Below are positions 51,004 to 63,944 of a stretch of 64,000 nt of DNA, in pieces. Within the stretch, counting starts at the first letter, position 1, and the number at the start of each line of letters is the position of its first letter. The DNA lies in the NCBI RefSeq assembly GCF_020497125.1, contig NC_059081.1, positions 66,236,768 through 66,300,767 on the forward strand, in the 5' to 3' direction. This DNA is from Mauremys mutica (taxonomy: Eukaryota > Chordata > Testudines > Geoemydidae). Under the pieces are notes generated by a model. That model did no database searches. It saw only the letters and a program-made list of their open reading frames with translations, and was not told the DNA's origin. A program made the position numbers and the translations under genes.

Positions 51004-51559
51004 GGGGCAGGCAACCTATGGCACGTGTGGCAAAGGTGGCACACAAGCTGATTTTCAGTGGCACTCACACTGCCCGGGTCCTGGCCGGTCTGGGGGGGCT
51101 CTGCATTTTAATTTAATTTTAAATGAAGCTTCTTAAACATTTTTAAAACTTTATTTAACTTTACATACATCAATAGTTTAGTTATATATTATAGACTTAT
51201 AGAGCGAGACCTTCTAAAAACGTTAAAATGTATTACCGGCACGCAAAACCTTAAATAAGGCTATGGCTATACTTGCACTTCAAAGCGCTACCGTGGCAGC
51301 ACTTTGAAGCGCTAAGTGTAGTCAAAGCGCCAGCGCGGGGAGAGAGCTCTCCCAGCGCTGTCCGTACTCCACCTCCCTGTGGGGAATAACGTACAGGGGG
51401 CTTTGACCACACTGGCGCTTTGCAGCGCCGCAATTTGCAGCGCTGGAGAGGGTGTGTTTTCACACCCTGCTGCAGCGCTGCAAATTTGCAAGTGTAGCCA
51501 TGGCCTTAGAGTGAATAAATGAAGACTCAGCACACGACTTCTGAAAGGCTGTCAACCCC
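51004..51559. mobile_element. hAT element interrupted by a Harbinger-like MITE
   Basis: The left end is GGGGCAGGCAACC and the right end is GGCTGTCAACCCC. The flanks TATAGGGC (50996-51003) and TATAGGGG (51560-51567) match at 7 of 8 positions. The interior runs up to CACGCAAAACCTTAAA at 51255. After the insertion it resumes at 51509 with GAGTGAATAAATGAAG. It is non-autonomous. Confidence 0.75.
51259..51505. mobile_element. PIF/Harbinger-like MITE nested in a hAT element
   Basis: Terminal repeats GGCTATGGCTATACTTGCA and GGCCATGGCTACACTTGCA (right end, reverse complement) match at 17 of 19 positions. The flanks are TAA (51256-51258) and TTA (51506-51508), consistent with a TWA target. The interior is rich in AGCGCTG and has internal palindromes. 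Confidence 0.75.
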
Positions 51560-51930
51560 TATAGGGGTTTTGTAGAAATAAAAAAAAAATAAAAAAAATA
51601 AATTCTTGTGTGACTGACCAAGTATAAATTAAAGAAAAGCTGTGAATAACATTACATGCATTTCTCAGGGGCCTGTCATGTCCACAAACCACTTAACGCC
51701 CCCAGACGCATGGCTGTAATTATGTTCTCATATCCTCGTCGTGTCTAAGTATAGCCTCAAAGCATAAGGTATGTGAGTATTTATTACATATTTATTTAGA
51801 TTTATAAATGAATGAGTGACTGAATGAATGATAAAGTCCACTACGAACCTAACCATGCACATTTAATTTAACTTAGTAGCATACAAATACGATAGTGTTG
51901 GTTGTTACATGCTCTGGTTTCTCTTCAAGG

Positions 51931-52110
51931 CGGTGTGGCCTAGTAGACAGAGCACTGGGATGGAATCAGGAGAACTGTTCCCTTTCCAGTTCTGCTCCAC
52001 TTGCCTGCTGGGTTCTAGTCCAATACCTTTCTGGGTGGCCTTGGGCAAGTCAGTTCAGCACTGTGCCTCAGTTTCCCCACGTGACCCGTGCAGAGATGCA
52101 CTGACCTCAG
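51931..52110 (+). mobile_element. tRNA-derived SINE, well preserved
   Basis: A TGGCCTAGTAGACAGAGCAC box A region is followed by GGTTCTAGTCC (52011-52021), which fits a box B. The body phrase TGGCCTTGGGCAAGTCAGTT and CTGTGCCTCAGTTTCCCCA follow. This is the clearest copy of the reptilian tRNA-SINE in the window. It is not a functional tRNA gene. Confidence 0.85.
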
Positions 52111-52215
52111 GGGTGCAATGTGGGCATGCTGGGATCTGCCCACATAGAACATGTCAGGATTTGGTCCTAACTTTGAGACTTCAAACCAGACAACCATTAT
52201 ACAAATATATGTACA

Positions 52216-52404
52216 GGGCTTGCTTACGCTCGAAAGTTGACAGCCTACCTTAATCTGAGTTAATTTAAAAGTCTAATAGCTATGCCTGAATAATTCCATG
52301 TGTAGTTACTCTTATTCCAGAGTAAGAGTGTCTTGTTCCTGTTTAGCTTTCAAAATGGATTCCAGAATAAGAGCTATTCCAGAATAATTCCGTATGTAGA
52401 CAAG
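52216..52404. mobile_element. Harbinger-like MITE remnant
   Basis: It begins GGGCTTGCTTACGCT and ends CCGTATGTAGACAAG, similar to the ends of 54827-55088. The internal phrases GCTATTCCAGAATAATTCC and TTATTCCAGAGTAAGAG face each other. No TWA duplication can be read. Confidence 0.4.
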
Positions 52405-53746
52405 TTCCTCCTCCAGCCCTCCACCCCACAACAGAGTCCCCAGAAGAGATTCCTTGTTATCAAAATACTGCATATATAAATTATACATTACAGGACATAT
52501 CCAAGAAAAAGTAGCAATAAGCAGTATGAAAAATGTAGAATTGATAACTAGCATTCCTTACTGATTTGTTTTCTTTCTGGTGGCATTACAGGAACATGAC
52601 TAATTGCACAGCTTGATGCAGGACTGAAATAACTATAATACGAGTTTCACATATAAACCATGAGATAAATTTTGGAGGAAAAAAAACCCAAACTATCCTA
52701 ATCTTCTCTCTGCAACTTCTTCCTCCTACTTATGAAGTAACTGCTACAGTAATTATTTCAATCTTATGTAACTTTCCCTGGAAATTTCTGAACCATCCAA
52801 GAGAATAGACCACATGTTTCATGTAAACAGGTTTCCTATAATACACAGTCATACAAAGAGTGGTAAATTCTTTCAACTTCAAAGAAGGGAATTCAAAGAC
52901 TATCATCAGGTTACTAATCTGTCAGCCTTTGGACAGATGCTGGTGTGTAATTCATGCTACCAGAATTTCAAGGCTGCATGAACTCCCACAAACTAGCCAT
53001 AAAACAAGAAATAGGACATGTAGGCCATGTCCCCTCTCTCTACTCTGGACACCACAGGCAGCCCTCCATGGGATCAGGGATCTAAACTCACTAAATCAAA
53101 CAGGAGCCACGAAAATAGTTAATGTGGCCTTCAGCAGAGAGGGTGGATTCCTGGGGTAGCAGTGGTATTAATGCACTGCCAATTGAATTATATTTCCTGG
53201 AAGCTGAACAGAGGGATCACAGAGCCCACGTGGATGCCCAGGACGTACAGATTCCAGGGAAGAAACATATTTTGTCCAGGTGTACAGAGCTGGGAAGGAG
53301 AAACAAGGTACATTCCACCCCACCAAATGTTTACATTTAGTAGAGTATATTAAAAAATAACACCTCCTCCATAACAATTTTTCTAAATCATCCATTAGCT
53401 GGAGATGAACTTTGCACCAGAACAATCCCTGCTGGGGAGAAAAGATACTCTGAAAAGTTTACAGTCTTGAATTTAAAGTTACTGGGCCAGATGTTCACTG
53501 GTACAAGTCAAGTAAGGATCTTGCCCACGGTTTTTTCATGGTATCATGTCATTAGTGGGCATATTTGCCATCCCTGTAGAGTGACCAGGGTGCATGATCC
53601 TCTAAAACCCTGGCTGTCTTGAGAAGCCAGGGGATCTCAAGTCATCTGCACAAAAAGGATAGCCAACTGAAAGGGCTGTCGCCCTCTGGGCTACTTCCTA
53701 GCCCATCCTACTACAGCATAGTGCGGTGCCACTTAGGAAACCTATA

Positions 53747-53975
53747 CAGGCGAGTCTCATCTTACGCGGGGGTTCCGTTCCACGATTAGCGCGTAAAGCG
53801 AAAACCGCGTAGAGTCAAAATTACATTGAGTTGAATGGCAGGCAGAATCACCCGCACTACAGGTACAGTATTAAAATTGTTTTTTCTCTTTTTTTGGGGG
53901 GGGGGGGGTTGGTTTTGCCAACCGCGTAAAGCTGAAATCGCGCATGTTAACTGCGCGTAAGATGCGACAGATCTG
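53747..53975. mobile_element. Tc1/mariner-like MITE
   Basis: The left end CAGGCGAGTCTCATCTTACG and the right end CGTAAGATGCGACAGATCTG are inverted with mismatches. They are flanked by TA on both sides (53745-53746 and 53976-53977). The interior has a T-rich then G-rich stretch (about 53880-53910) and a CGCGTAAAGC motif in direct repeat. Confidence 0.7.
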
Positions 53976-54826
53976 TACCACACACCCCTCCGGTAATGGG
54001 ATATAAGGTGCAGGGCCAGGTTTCAGCGATATTAGCATCAACATCTGTGGGAAATTCTTCAGCAATTTCCACAGGCAAGCAGGAGATACTACCACATAGA
54101 GCACCAGGGCACCTTCTAGTTCCCATTATGCATCACCATGCCTCTCTCCATGTAAAACAGAGCCAAAAATATGCACAACACATGCAGAAGTCTATCTGCA
54201 TGTTCCTGTGCACAATGTTGTCACTCAAGTACCACTCTCCATTTTATTTTACTACTTCCTAGTATCTGCATGCATTTCATCCCCTCCAAATCTATAAGCA
54301 GAGTGAGCAATTTGGCCTGATAAAGAGCTACGCATATTTACCAAATTACTAAGAGCAGCAGAAGAGAACTTGTTTGGCAAATTTAGTTTCAAAGGGAGAT
54401 AACTACAGCTGTGCATCAGAGGGCATTACAGAGCTTAAGAACTATGGGAACTACAAAATGCTAATGACCAAAAAAGGCAGATATAGGTATGACAGACAAA
54501 ATTCACTGCCATCAGGGTTTAGTCCTGTGGCATACAAATGGGGTCACGCGCATAATGGAATTTAAAAACAAAATAAAGAAGGGTGGGGAGAGTGAAATGC
54601 AGTTTAAAAAAAAAGTGTTAAATTTCCGTAAGGTTTTTGAAATGCCTTTTAAAAATGCACCCAACTGTGCACACCAAGATATAAAACGAACCAAAAACTT
54701 TTAAAGAAAAATATATATTTTTTAAAAAAAAGTCTATTTGACCATGTACCGCATCATTACAATGTATTTGAGTTACAGAGGCACCAATCCAGTTCTGGGC
54801 ACTGTTGTGCTGGGCACTGCAAATAA

Positions 54827-55088
54827 GGGCTTGTTTACATAGAAAAGTTGTACCAATTTAACTACACACCAGTATAGTTAAAGTGGTACAACCTCTTGAG
54901 AGTGAAGACAGTTATCAGTATAATGGTATTCGATAACCAGTATATCTATTCCTGTGTAGGATGGGAAAGAAGCTATTCTGGTATAAGGACCTTTATACCA
55001 GTATAACGACATCCACACTAGTGGTTGTACTCATAAAAAAAGATTAGAAATAATTACGCTAGTACAGTATCTGTGTGTACACCAAGCC
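54827..55088. mobile_element. PIF/Harbinger-like MITE
   Basis: The ends are GGGCTTGTTTACAT and GGCTTGGTGTACACA (right, reverse complement). Target duplication TAA lies at 54824-54826 and 55089-55091. The phrase TATACCAGTATAACGACATC is shared in part with 56617-56890. Confidence 0.8.
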
Positions 55089-56616
55089 TAAGACACACAA
55101 CATGAGGCAGAGGCTGTCTCCGGAACAGTGTACAGTCTTTACAATTCAGTCCAAGGAAATGCAGTGGCACAGAGATGCCAAGTGACTTGCCCACACACAC
55201 AGATCATTGGGAGAGCAGAGAACAAAACCAGGTCTCCAGACTCCCAGATCCACCAGCCCACACAGCCTCTCAGTGAGTTGTGATAGCATTTGGGGATTCT
55301 ACTTCTGTTCAAAAACCTCCTGGGAAGGGCAATAGAGAGGCTGATTCTCAGCTTCCAAACTGATAGTGGTAGAGGGAAATCTTCTCTACCCCAGTGAAAG
55401 AGAGACAACATGGAGCATGCTCAGTGTAAGAGGCCAGCAATAGGCATGACACCTCGCCAGAGCAGAAGGGAAGGGGGGAAAGTATTTTGGCACGCTTTCC
55501 TAAGACACCAGTTCTGTGGTTACAGCTGAGCTGGACCAGACCAGGTAGTTTCATATTGGGAAAAAACACCCTGATCCTACTAGGTACCCTACCCAGTGTT
55601 TCTTCTAATGGTGGATGCAGTGTAAACTACGGAATAACCTAGCCAATTAAACCACTCCCTGAGCCTCCCCACACTCAAACCATGTAAGGCGAGAGGAAGT
55701 AGGAGGCAACAGAGCCCTTCCTTCCCCTCTTTTAATTAAAAGCATAGAGGAGCGCCCATGCTCTCCCTGGCTTGTATAAGCACCCTGCCCTCAAAGTTCC
55801 TCTTCCTCCTTAGCTGGGGGAGAGAGAGAGAGAGCAGCTCCCTCTGCTGTTTCAATCAGTTTTTACCACTGCACCTAAAGCGCTGGCCAACGCAGAGAAC
55901 TCCAGTCCTGCGTCCGTAAGGCCCAATCCTACAAGATGTCCAGCACTTTGAACTTCCCATTGACTTATGGAAGTAGAGGGAACTCAGCACTTCTCGCAGG
56001 ATTAGGAAACCGGTGTTTGATCCAGTTCCCATTCAAGTCCATGGAAAGGCTCTTATTTACTTCAGTGGGAACTGGGTCTTGCCCCAAGCCTGTCTTCGAG
56101 GGAAAAAAATGGAATGCTGCCTACTGAATTTCTATTCAGTTTTGAGAAACATCTGATAACTACTATATTTCAAAGAAATTGAGGACTTCCCCCCCCCTCA
56201 TGAATGTCTGACAAGAAACCAAAATGAAGATTCAAAAGCTAAGTATTAAAACCTGACACTACAGCTATCCATAACGCTGAGTGCTGTAACAGGGCGTGTC
56301 CTGGAGAGCTAACTGAAGAGGACAGGCAGAGGATATTACAGAAGCTCTAGAAGGAGGGTGTGTCCTGTAACAAAGCTGGGATAGGTGACCTCTCAAAAGA
56401 GTCTATTGGCGTGAATAAAATAGTATTTAAACAAGATTAGCTGATAATTCCACTCCACCCTCATTATAACACTCACCAAAAGGGAGGAATGCTTTTACTG
56501 CCAAGTATGTGATATGGTAGGGAGTGATACTGGGAAAGAGTATACAAGGTGAAGCTAGGTTCACCTGCCTTCTAGTCACAAACAGCACTCTCAGGATAGT
56601 TTCAGGTTGTGACTAA

Positions 56617-56890
56617 GGTCCGGTCTATACATAGATTTTGTACCGGTGTGACCATTTTGATTAGGAGTATGATTTTTTTAAAACCAAAATAGTTTTACCA
56701 GTACAACCTCTACTATGGATTAAGTTAAGTTACACCAGAATGATGGTGTTTTATACCACTATAGCTTATTTGCCTTCTTATAGAAGCAATTCCATACCAG
56801 TATAACTGTGTCCCGACAGAGGGGCAAGGTTTCCTACCACTTTAATGATCAGTACTAAAAGCAGTAAAACTTTTGTTTGTACACAAAGCC
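56617..56890. mobile_element. PIF/Harbinger-like MITE
   Basis: The ends are GGTCCGGTCTATACA and GGCTTTGTGTACAAAC (right, reverse complement). The flanks are TAA (56614-56616) and TAG (56891-56893), one mismatch. The phrase ATACCAGTATAACTGTGTCC is shared with 54827-55088. Confidence 0.75.
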
Positions 56891-58370
56891 TAGCTTTATA
56901 TCTAAAGCATGAGCTTTTCCCCCTCTAAATGCACCAACATTCAACCAGTTTGCCTAAAATTTCTCCTCAGTTTGCCTAAAACTTCATGCATGTTTTTCTG
57001 CCAGGGAGAATATTTCTTGAGAAGTTTGAAGTTAATTGGATGAGGGGTTTGGGTGACGCAAATGTTTTTAAAAATGAGGATGGTTAATTTTTTCCAAATT
57101 TCTTTAAAAAAAAAAAAAAAACCAAACCTTCCTCTCTCTAAAATCAGCTTGGCCCAGAAACGTCGTTGGCCGACATCCTGTGAAACCAGAACTACTGCTT
57201 TATGTTATTCGGCATTGGCCATCCTGTAAAACTTAATGGCTGTGCTCATTACCTACAAGAGACTAAATAAATAAAAGTTCCAAGGTTGTATCACGACACA
57301 ATCTTCAAAGCTGATTTAATTTTAGGCCGTTTCCTTGCAAAAGGTAGAATCCATGGATGTATTTATTCATTCAAACAAATGTGAGGTGGGAAGTGAAGTT
57401 TATACATCTACAGTAAATGCAACATTTTGCTCAGGGGAAATGACAGAGGTGACAAGAGTTGTACTAGAGTTTCCAATTCAGAAGGAAAATTAATGCTACC
57501 AAGCAAGATTTTGAGCTTTAAGGTTACAAAAAAAAGGGACACAACTGATGGCGCAGAATAGACTTCTTTGATTGGTTGGAATACAATATAGGTAATTTTT
57601 AATAATGCCTGGTCTGACTTCTCTATAACGGAGTCTAACTTCTTAGCACTCTTTTGGTATTCCCTTCACTTGGTACAATCATCCCAATAGCTTTCTAGTC
57701 AGCTATTGTTGTTTCCCAAAGCCAAGTACTGTAGTAGAGTCATTATGTTCAGCAATTGACTCAGGCAACTATAATTATTTTCTCATCAAATTACTTCTTA
57801 TTCTTTAATTTTTTCTGCATGTTATAAAAACATTTTTTTTAAAGTGCATTGAGTTTTTAATCACTCTCCAATATCAAAATTGTTGGATTTTAGTATTTAT
57901 TATTGTTCTTACTCCGTCTATTTTAAGGTGCATTTGAATCTAGACCTGGAAATAAGAAAGCCATCTGTGACACCCATTGTAGCACCGCTTGACTCTCTAA
58001 TTTAAGTGGAACTTTCCTCTGGCATGGTCAGATGCCAATAGCTGCCATTATTAATTTTCCATACAATATCAGCCAATGGATTTAGAGAAACATCTTTCAT
58101 GTTATACAGAGTGGTCATCAAGTCAACTAAACAAATAACCAAGCCCTTGTATTACAGTGGGCTTTTTCTGAGCCCATTGTAAGCTGGAAAAAGTGTTTCC
58201 TCTCAGACAAATTCTATAGCAAGAATGTAGTGTGGAAAAACACCGGAATTGTTTTGTTTCTCTTAAAAATTGCTTTATTTGTCTGCTTCATCTGCTTTTA
58301 CATTAGTACACTGGTTCCTCTCCTGAGAATCTTGTTCAGTTTTGACAAGTCCCTGCCCATTTTATTTCCA

Positions 58371-58437
58371 GTTCAAAGTTCACCGAAGTCAACAGAAAGA
58401 CTTCCACTGACTTAAATGGGCTTTGGATCAGGGCCTT
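58371..58437. repeat. short palindromic unit (CTGATCCAAAGCCC type)
   Basis: GTTCAAAGTTCACCGAAGTC, then CCACTGACTTAAATGGGC and TTTGGATCAGGGCC. Confidence 0.5.
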
Positions 58438-58971
58438 TGGTCCCTGTTCTGCAATGAACTTTGTACGGGTGGTATTGAAGTCAGTCAGTGGGGCTCTGTC
58501 AAGCACCAGCATCCATCCCCACCAAGCTCATGCATGATCAGAGCACTTGAGAGAGTTTACCCAAGTAAGGACTGAGTAACTGGTGAACTAGGACTTCCAG
58601 CTTTGGGCCACTGTAAACACGTAGTTCAATGTAAGCATGTTACTGGATACAGTGTTTCTTAAACTGGAGTTGGAGGGAAACAGTCTGCCTATTCGAGTGG
58701 CTACTTACAATTTAGTTACAATAAGTTACTTATGTATTGGCAAATACTCAAATAATTCTATCTGTACTTTGCTAAAGGGAGATGCATATATTGTAAGGTA
58801 TACATAACATCATTAGTCAGCTATGACAAGCAATCTACTCTGATTTATCTTTTAGGATCATCTCATTGGGAAGAAAAGTGAGTCTCTGCCCCATCTGTAA
58901 CCTATGCATGTAACGTTGATATCGTAAAGTGATACTGTGTTAAGGAAGCAATAGAGACTCTTCAACATGAG

Positions 58972-59372
58972 CCAAAATATTTTACCTGCAACCTTTTGGA
59001 ACAGAAGCTGAAAACATCAGTGGCCTGGCCAAAAGTCTTACTAACATGGAATTGCCACAGGCTAATAAATATGAAGAACTCTTCACCAAGCACATCATTT
59101 TACTACTGTTGAGTGAGAACTGCTTGATTGTTTCAGAAGCAGGTCTTGCACTCCCCTGTCTGCTCTATGCACTCTTCACTGTACAGTCCAATAGCCAAGA
59201 AGATCGCCTTGTCATGGTTTCATCTCCGTTTAAACTGGACATGGCTGAAATAAGAGCTGTGGCTCAAAATGATCCAATCAAACACAGGACTGAGGACCTA
59301 ACCCTGACCTTCACCCCTGCAGACCCAGAAGAACTAATGCAGATTCTACTTCTTTGGAGGATCAGCAGGTAA
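58972..59372 (+). other. unassigned open frame, about 133 codons
   Basis: The frame is open from a stop at 58969-58971 to a stop at 59370-59372. The first ATG is at 59046 (108 codons). The translation is not low-complexity (for example KYEELFTKHIILLLL and LTLTFTPADPEEL) but matches no family I know. A possible acceptor (TTATCTTTTAG at about 58845-58855) and a possible donor (AGCAG|GTAAAT near 59369) flank it. I cannot say whether it is an exon, a retroposed fragment or chance. Confidence 0.2.
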
Positions 59373-60784
59373 ATCTGGGAGTGAAGGATTCGGGGGCCCA
59401 ATCCACCTCCCACTGAAGATAACAGCCCCAATACAGCACTGCCCAGTACCTTGGGTTGCCACTTACACTACCAAATCAGAATTACACGCACTTTGTACCA
59501 AGATAAACGGGCAGGCCAGCAGTGTATCAAGGTCTTTCCAGTGACTTCTAATCAGACCCATGGTCCGTGCACACAGAGTACCCGTCCTCCCTACCTACCA
59601 TGGGGTCTGCTTGCATCCTAGCAGCAGGAATTTTGAGCGGCAAGAAAATCCACAACTTAGCAGTTTCCAATAGCCATTCTCCTCCCTGCAAAGGGAAAAC
59701 GTAGAGGCCCACGGGCTACTGAAGCTCCCTGGCTCTGGAACATATGGTGGACCCTAATGCACAGCCTCATTATTTGGCCTGTATCCACTGGGTTGAAGAT
59801 TTGGCCCTACGTGTAAACTAACCAATCCAACTGCAACAAAAGCCTGACCAAAAAAAAAAAATCAAAGATGTTGATTAGAAGCTGACATGGGATAAAGCTC
59901 CTTGCTCTAAAACAGTTTGATCAGAAGAAAATCTAGTTTTGTAATGAAAAGACGACGAAGAATTCTATATGAAAAAGAGGGGGTCATATTCCTAGGTTCC
60001 AATCACACAGGCAAAAGTCCTGCATCCCAAATCAAATTTTACCTGCCTCCAGAACACTGGATAGAGCCCTACATTTGTCCACACCAACATATCCTTAAAA
60101 CAGGCCAACAACAGTGAAAGTTACTGACACACATGCAAGATTAAACATTCAGGAATTTTCGTCAACTCCAGGAGCCATGAACTCGGAACATGCATGTTGC
60201 AGGCATGAATGAGATTAAACTAGAATAATCATTGCACAGTGAAATCAGATGCTAAAATATTTTCACATGAACTCAGCAGACAGCTTTACTCATTAATTAG
60301 ACCCTGGTTTTTAGTCTATATGATAAAGAAAAAAATCCACTTTTTTAAAATCTTATCTCTGATGAAGCCTTCCCATTAATAAAAATGTAAACAAAGAGTA
60401 GTAAAACTTTTATAAGCTAATAAAAAAAATCAGAATCCCAATGCAGCAGGAGTGGAATTGTCTAAAGCTGCTGAATTAGGACAGGCTGTCATATAAAGTT
60501 CAGCCCAGAGTCTTAGCAATCACTTTCTCTAGCAACATGTATATAATTGGAGACTTTCATAATAACCCTCAGTTTTAAAGGCTCATAAAAATCTGTGTTT
60601 TACTCGTAACTTGCAGGAGGTAAAGAGAAATTGTTAAGGAAAAGTAACACTTTCCTCTCAGTAAAAAAGGCTTTGAAGAGAATATACTTATTATTACAAA
60701 CAAATTAATTCTTAATGCCTTATTTTTCCTTCCAGAACATTTGGAGACATGTACAACTTTTTTTTTTTACCGTATATATTCACT

Positions 60785-60820
60785 CACACACACACACACA
60801 CACACGAGAGAAAGAGAGAG
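60785..60820. repeat. compound (CA)n/(GA)n microsatellite
   Basis: About ten CA units are followed by a GA-rich stretch. Confidence 0.93.
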
Positions 60821-61649
60821 AAAATGAGTATCACAAAGAAAAAAAACCCACTCAAAGCATATTGGAAACAATACATTTTAAATTACTTTTGAATACAAAT
60901 AATAAAGCACTTTATGATAAGTATCTTGATAAAACATTGTAATCAACAGTGAAACAATCTATGTTCTTAAGATAAAAGTATGTATAGGAACCACAATGTA
61001 GCTGAAAGGTGTTGTTTCATTTAAGAGTGAAAAAAATCCATCATCAAAAATATTAAGTACACCTGACTCTCAGTGTTAGACTCACAGATCCCTCTGCACT
61101 CTCTCAGTTTCTTTTTTGACATTCTAAAACAAAACTCTTTCAAATTTGTTAAAGACTCAACTGGTGAGAGAGTTCCATAAATTACCAATTTATACTGGCC
61201 ATTTTCTGAAATTTTCAAAGCAAAGCTAAGGTAATGAACAGGATGCTGAAGTTTCCATTCAGAACAGTAAAATATATCCTGCCATCAAGCCTGCATAGTG
61301 TAACTTTAGATTTTGCTTGAGTCAAGCCTTTTTGAAATAAAAGCTTGTTGGCTTTTTAGATACATCTGTTTCAGACTGTTTTTTGGAATCCTGCTAAAAA
61401 GCTGTTTGGATCTCAAAACCTGTCAAAGCAAAACAAGGACTAGTAAAACCTAGTGTTTCCTACCTGGTACAGGTAAGGACCAGCTCTCAAATGCCACCTT
61501 GGGATACTTCAGACTAGTAATCAGACTCATGTTTAGAAGAGACACTAACATGAACAAAACCAAAATCTGTCCCGTCCTTTTCTTCTTTAGTAGCAAAATC
61601 TACGGTAGAGGCTTTAGTCTAGTGAGCAAGATGAAGACCCCACAGACTA

Positions 61650-62591
<942 letters not shown>

Positions 62592-62640
62592 ATGTTATAT
62601 ATCCATCAGTAGCCTCTGCTTCCATAGTCAAAGTGCAGTG
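62592..62640 (-). CDS. IKZF2: IKZF2 (Helios) exon carrying the start codon
   Basis: This exon encodes the first residues of Helios, a nuclear Ikaros-family zinc-finger transcription factor best known from regulatory T cells and other lymphoid lineages. On the minus strand a pyrimidine-rich acceptor ending TTGCCTTGTAG precedes 15 bases of 5' UTR. The ATG is at 62625-62623, and the exon ends in a strong donor, CAT|GTAAGT. The coding part reads MEAEATDGYIT plus the first base of a Cys codon. Mammalian Helios, as I recall it, begins METEAIDGYITC, so there are two substitutions in the first 12 residues. The split codon (T + GT = Cys) is completed by the exon at 61700-61804, 787 bp downstream. The start is chosen because the match to the family N-terminus begins exactly at this ATG. 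The identification rests on recognising the protein. Other Ikaros paralogues (IKZF1, IKZF3, IKZF4) have different N-termini. Confidence 0.9.
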
Positions 62641-63390
62641 CTACAAGGCAAAAGAATACACCCTCAAAGATGCCTGCCAGTATCAGCCATTAAATGCTTA
62701 AACTTACTTAAAGCCATTAGCAGTTGCCTCTTTTGCTGCTGCTGCTGCAACCAGCACCTAAGAAACATGCAAATGAGCACATGCCGTGCACTGGTAAGTC
62801 ACTGAACTCTTTTGGCAAATGATCTAAAGCTGCTGCAGATGGGGGTAGAAAAGGTAAGTTTGTATCTTGATGAGCTGTGTTGAGTCTATAATTTGATTTT
62901 TAATTACAGTTCCAGCTGCTTTAATGATTTTTTTTGAGGTTCCAATTGGACCAGGTATGTTTTAACTGGGATTTTAATGCCTTATCAATTAGCAGTTCTC
63001 ACAGCCACAGCAGGCTTCCAAGATGTTGATACTATAAAGACTGCCCTTTTCACACTTATTCCATGATGGCTCATCATGTTCTGACTAAAAACAAAACCCT
63101 TCAGTATCCATATTCCTTTCAGAGTTATTACAGCCTTTTGTCTTCAATTGGCCATCGAACACCCTCACTCACACACCCAGACACCTGTGCATGCGCCTGT
63201 TCATTGTGACCGTACCTATCTATCATACATGGGGCTGCATGTCATATTTCATATTTCTAGAGCAGGCATTTTGCAGTGTGTGCCCATCTCAAAGTTTCTG
63301 GAAGCACTTTGCTGACATAGAACAAGCTATTACTTTCCAGAAACTCAAGTAACTGTATAGGGTGACACCCCCTAGCTTTCATTTGATTAA

Positions 63391-63413
63391 GAGAGAGAGA
63401 GAGAGAGAGAGAG
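63391..63413. repeat. (GA)n microsatellite
   Basis: About eleven GA units, about 750 bp upstream of the IKZF2 start-codon exon. Confidence 0.95.
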
Positions 63414-63944
63414 GCAGGGGAAGGAATCAATAATCGTAACTATATTCTTTTAAGTGGAAAAGTTAAGAAACTGACAGAATCAGAGGAGAATTTTATTTCC
63501 TCTCTCCAGCTAGGCCCCCTTTTTTTTTTTTTTGCCTTTAGTTTCAAAACTCTCACTGCACCAAGCAGCTAAATTATTCACAATGAGCCATTTCTGTATT
63601 GATCGCTGGGTATATTTAGCCCTGGCTCCTGGAATTTCTCCATTACTTACTGGAAAACAGGCAGCTTCACTTCTTGTCTCCAAAACCACTTCCCTCTCCC
63701 TTACCCCCCCTTCCCTCTCCCCCCCCCAAAAAAAACTTTTCTCTGTGTCCCTTTCTGGAATAAGGCAGATCAGATTCCCAAGGCACTCGGTACACATCAC
63801 ACTTACATTTCAAACTGGAGAGCTGCTATCAACCTCTTTCCATGACTGATTGTAACAACTTTTAGAGATCACTTTAAAAAAAAACAGACAAGCAGCTTCC
63901 TCAAGCCATTTCAATGTTACCTCATCTTTCCCCTAGTACAGGTA

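Noticed and set aside
51931..52021. Possible tRNA gene
   Set aside because: A and B box-like sequences are present but spacing is too long and no cloverleaf can be formed. The downstream body is that of a SINE.
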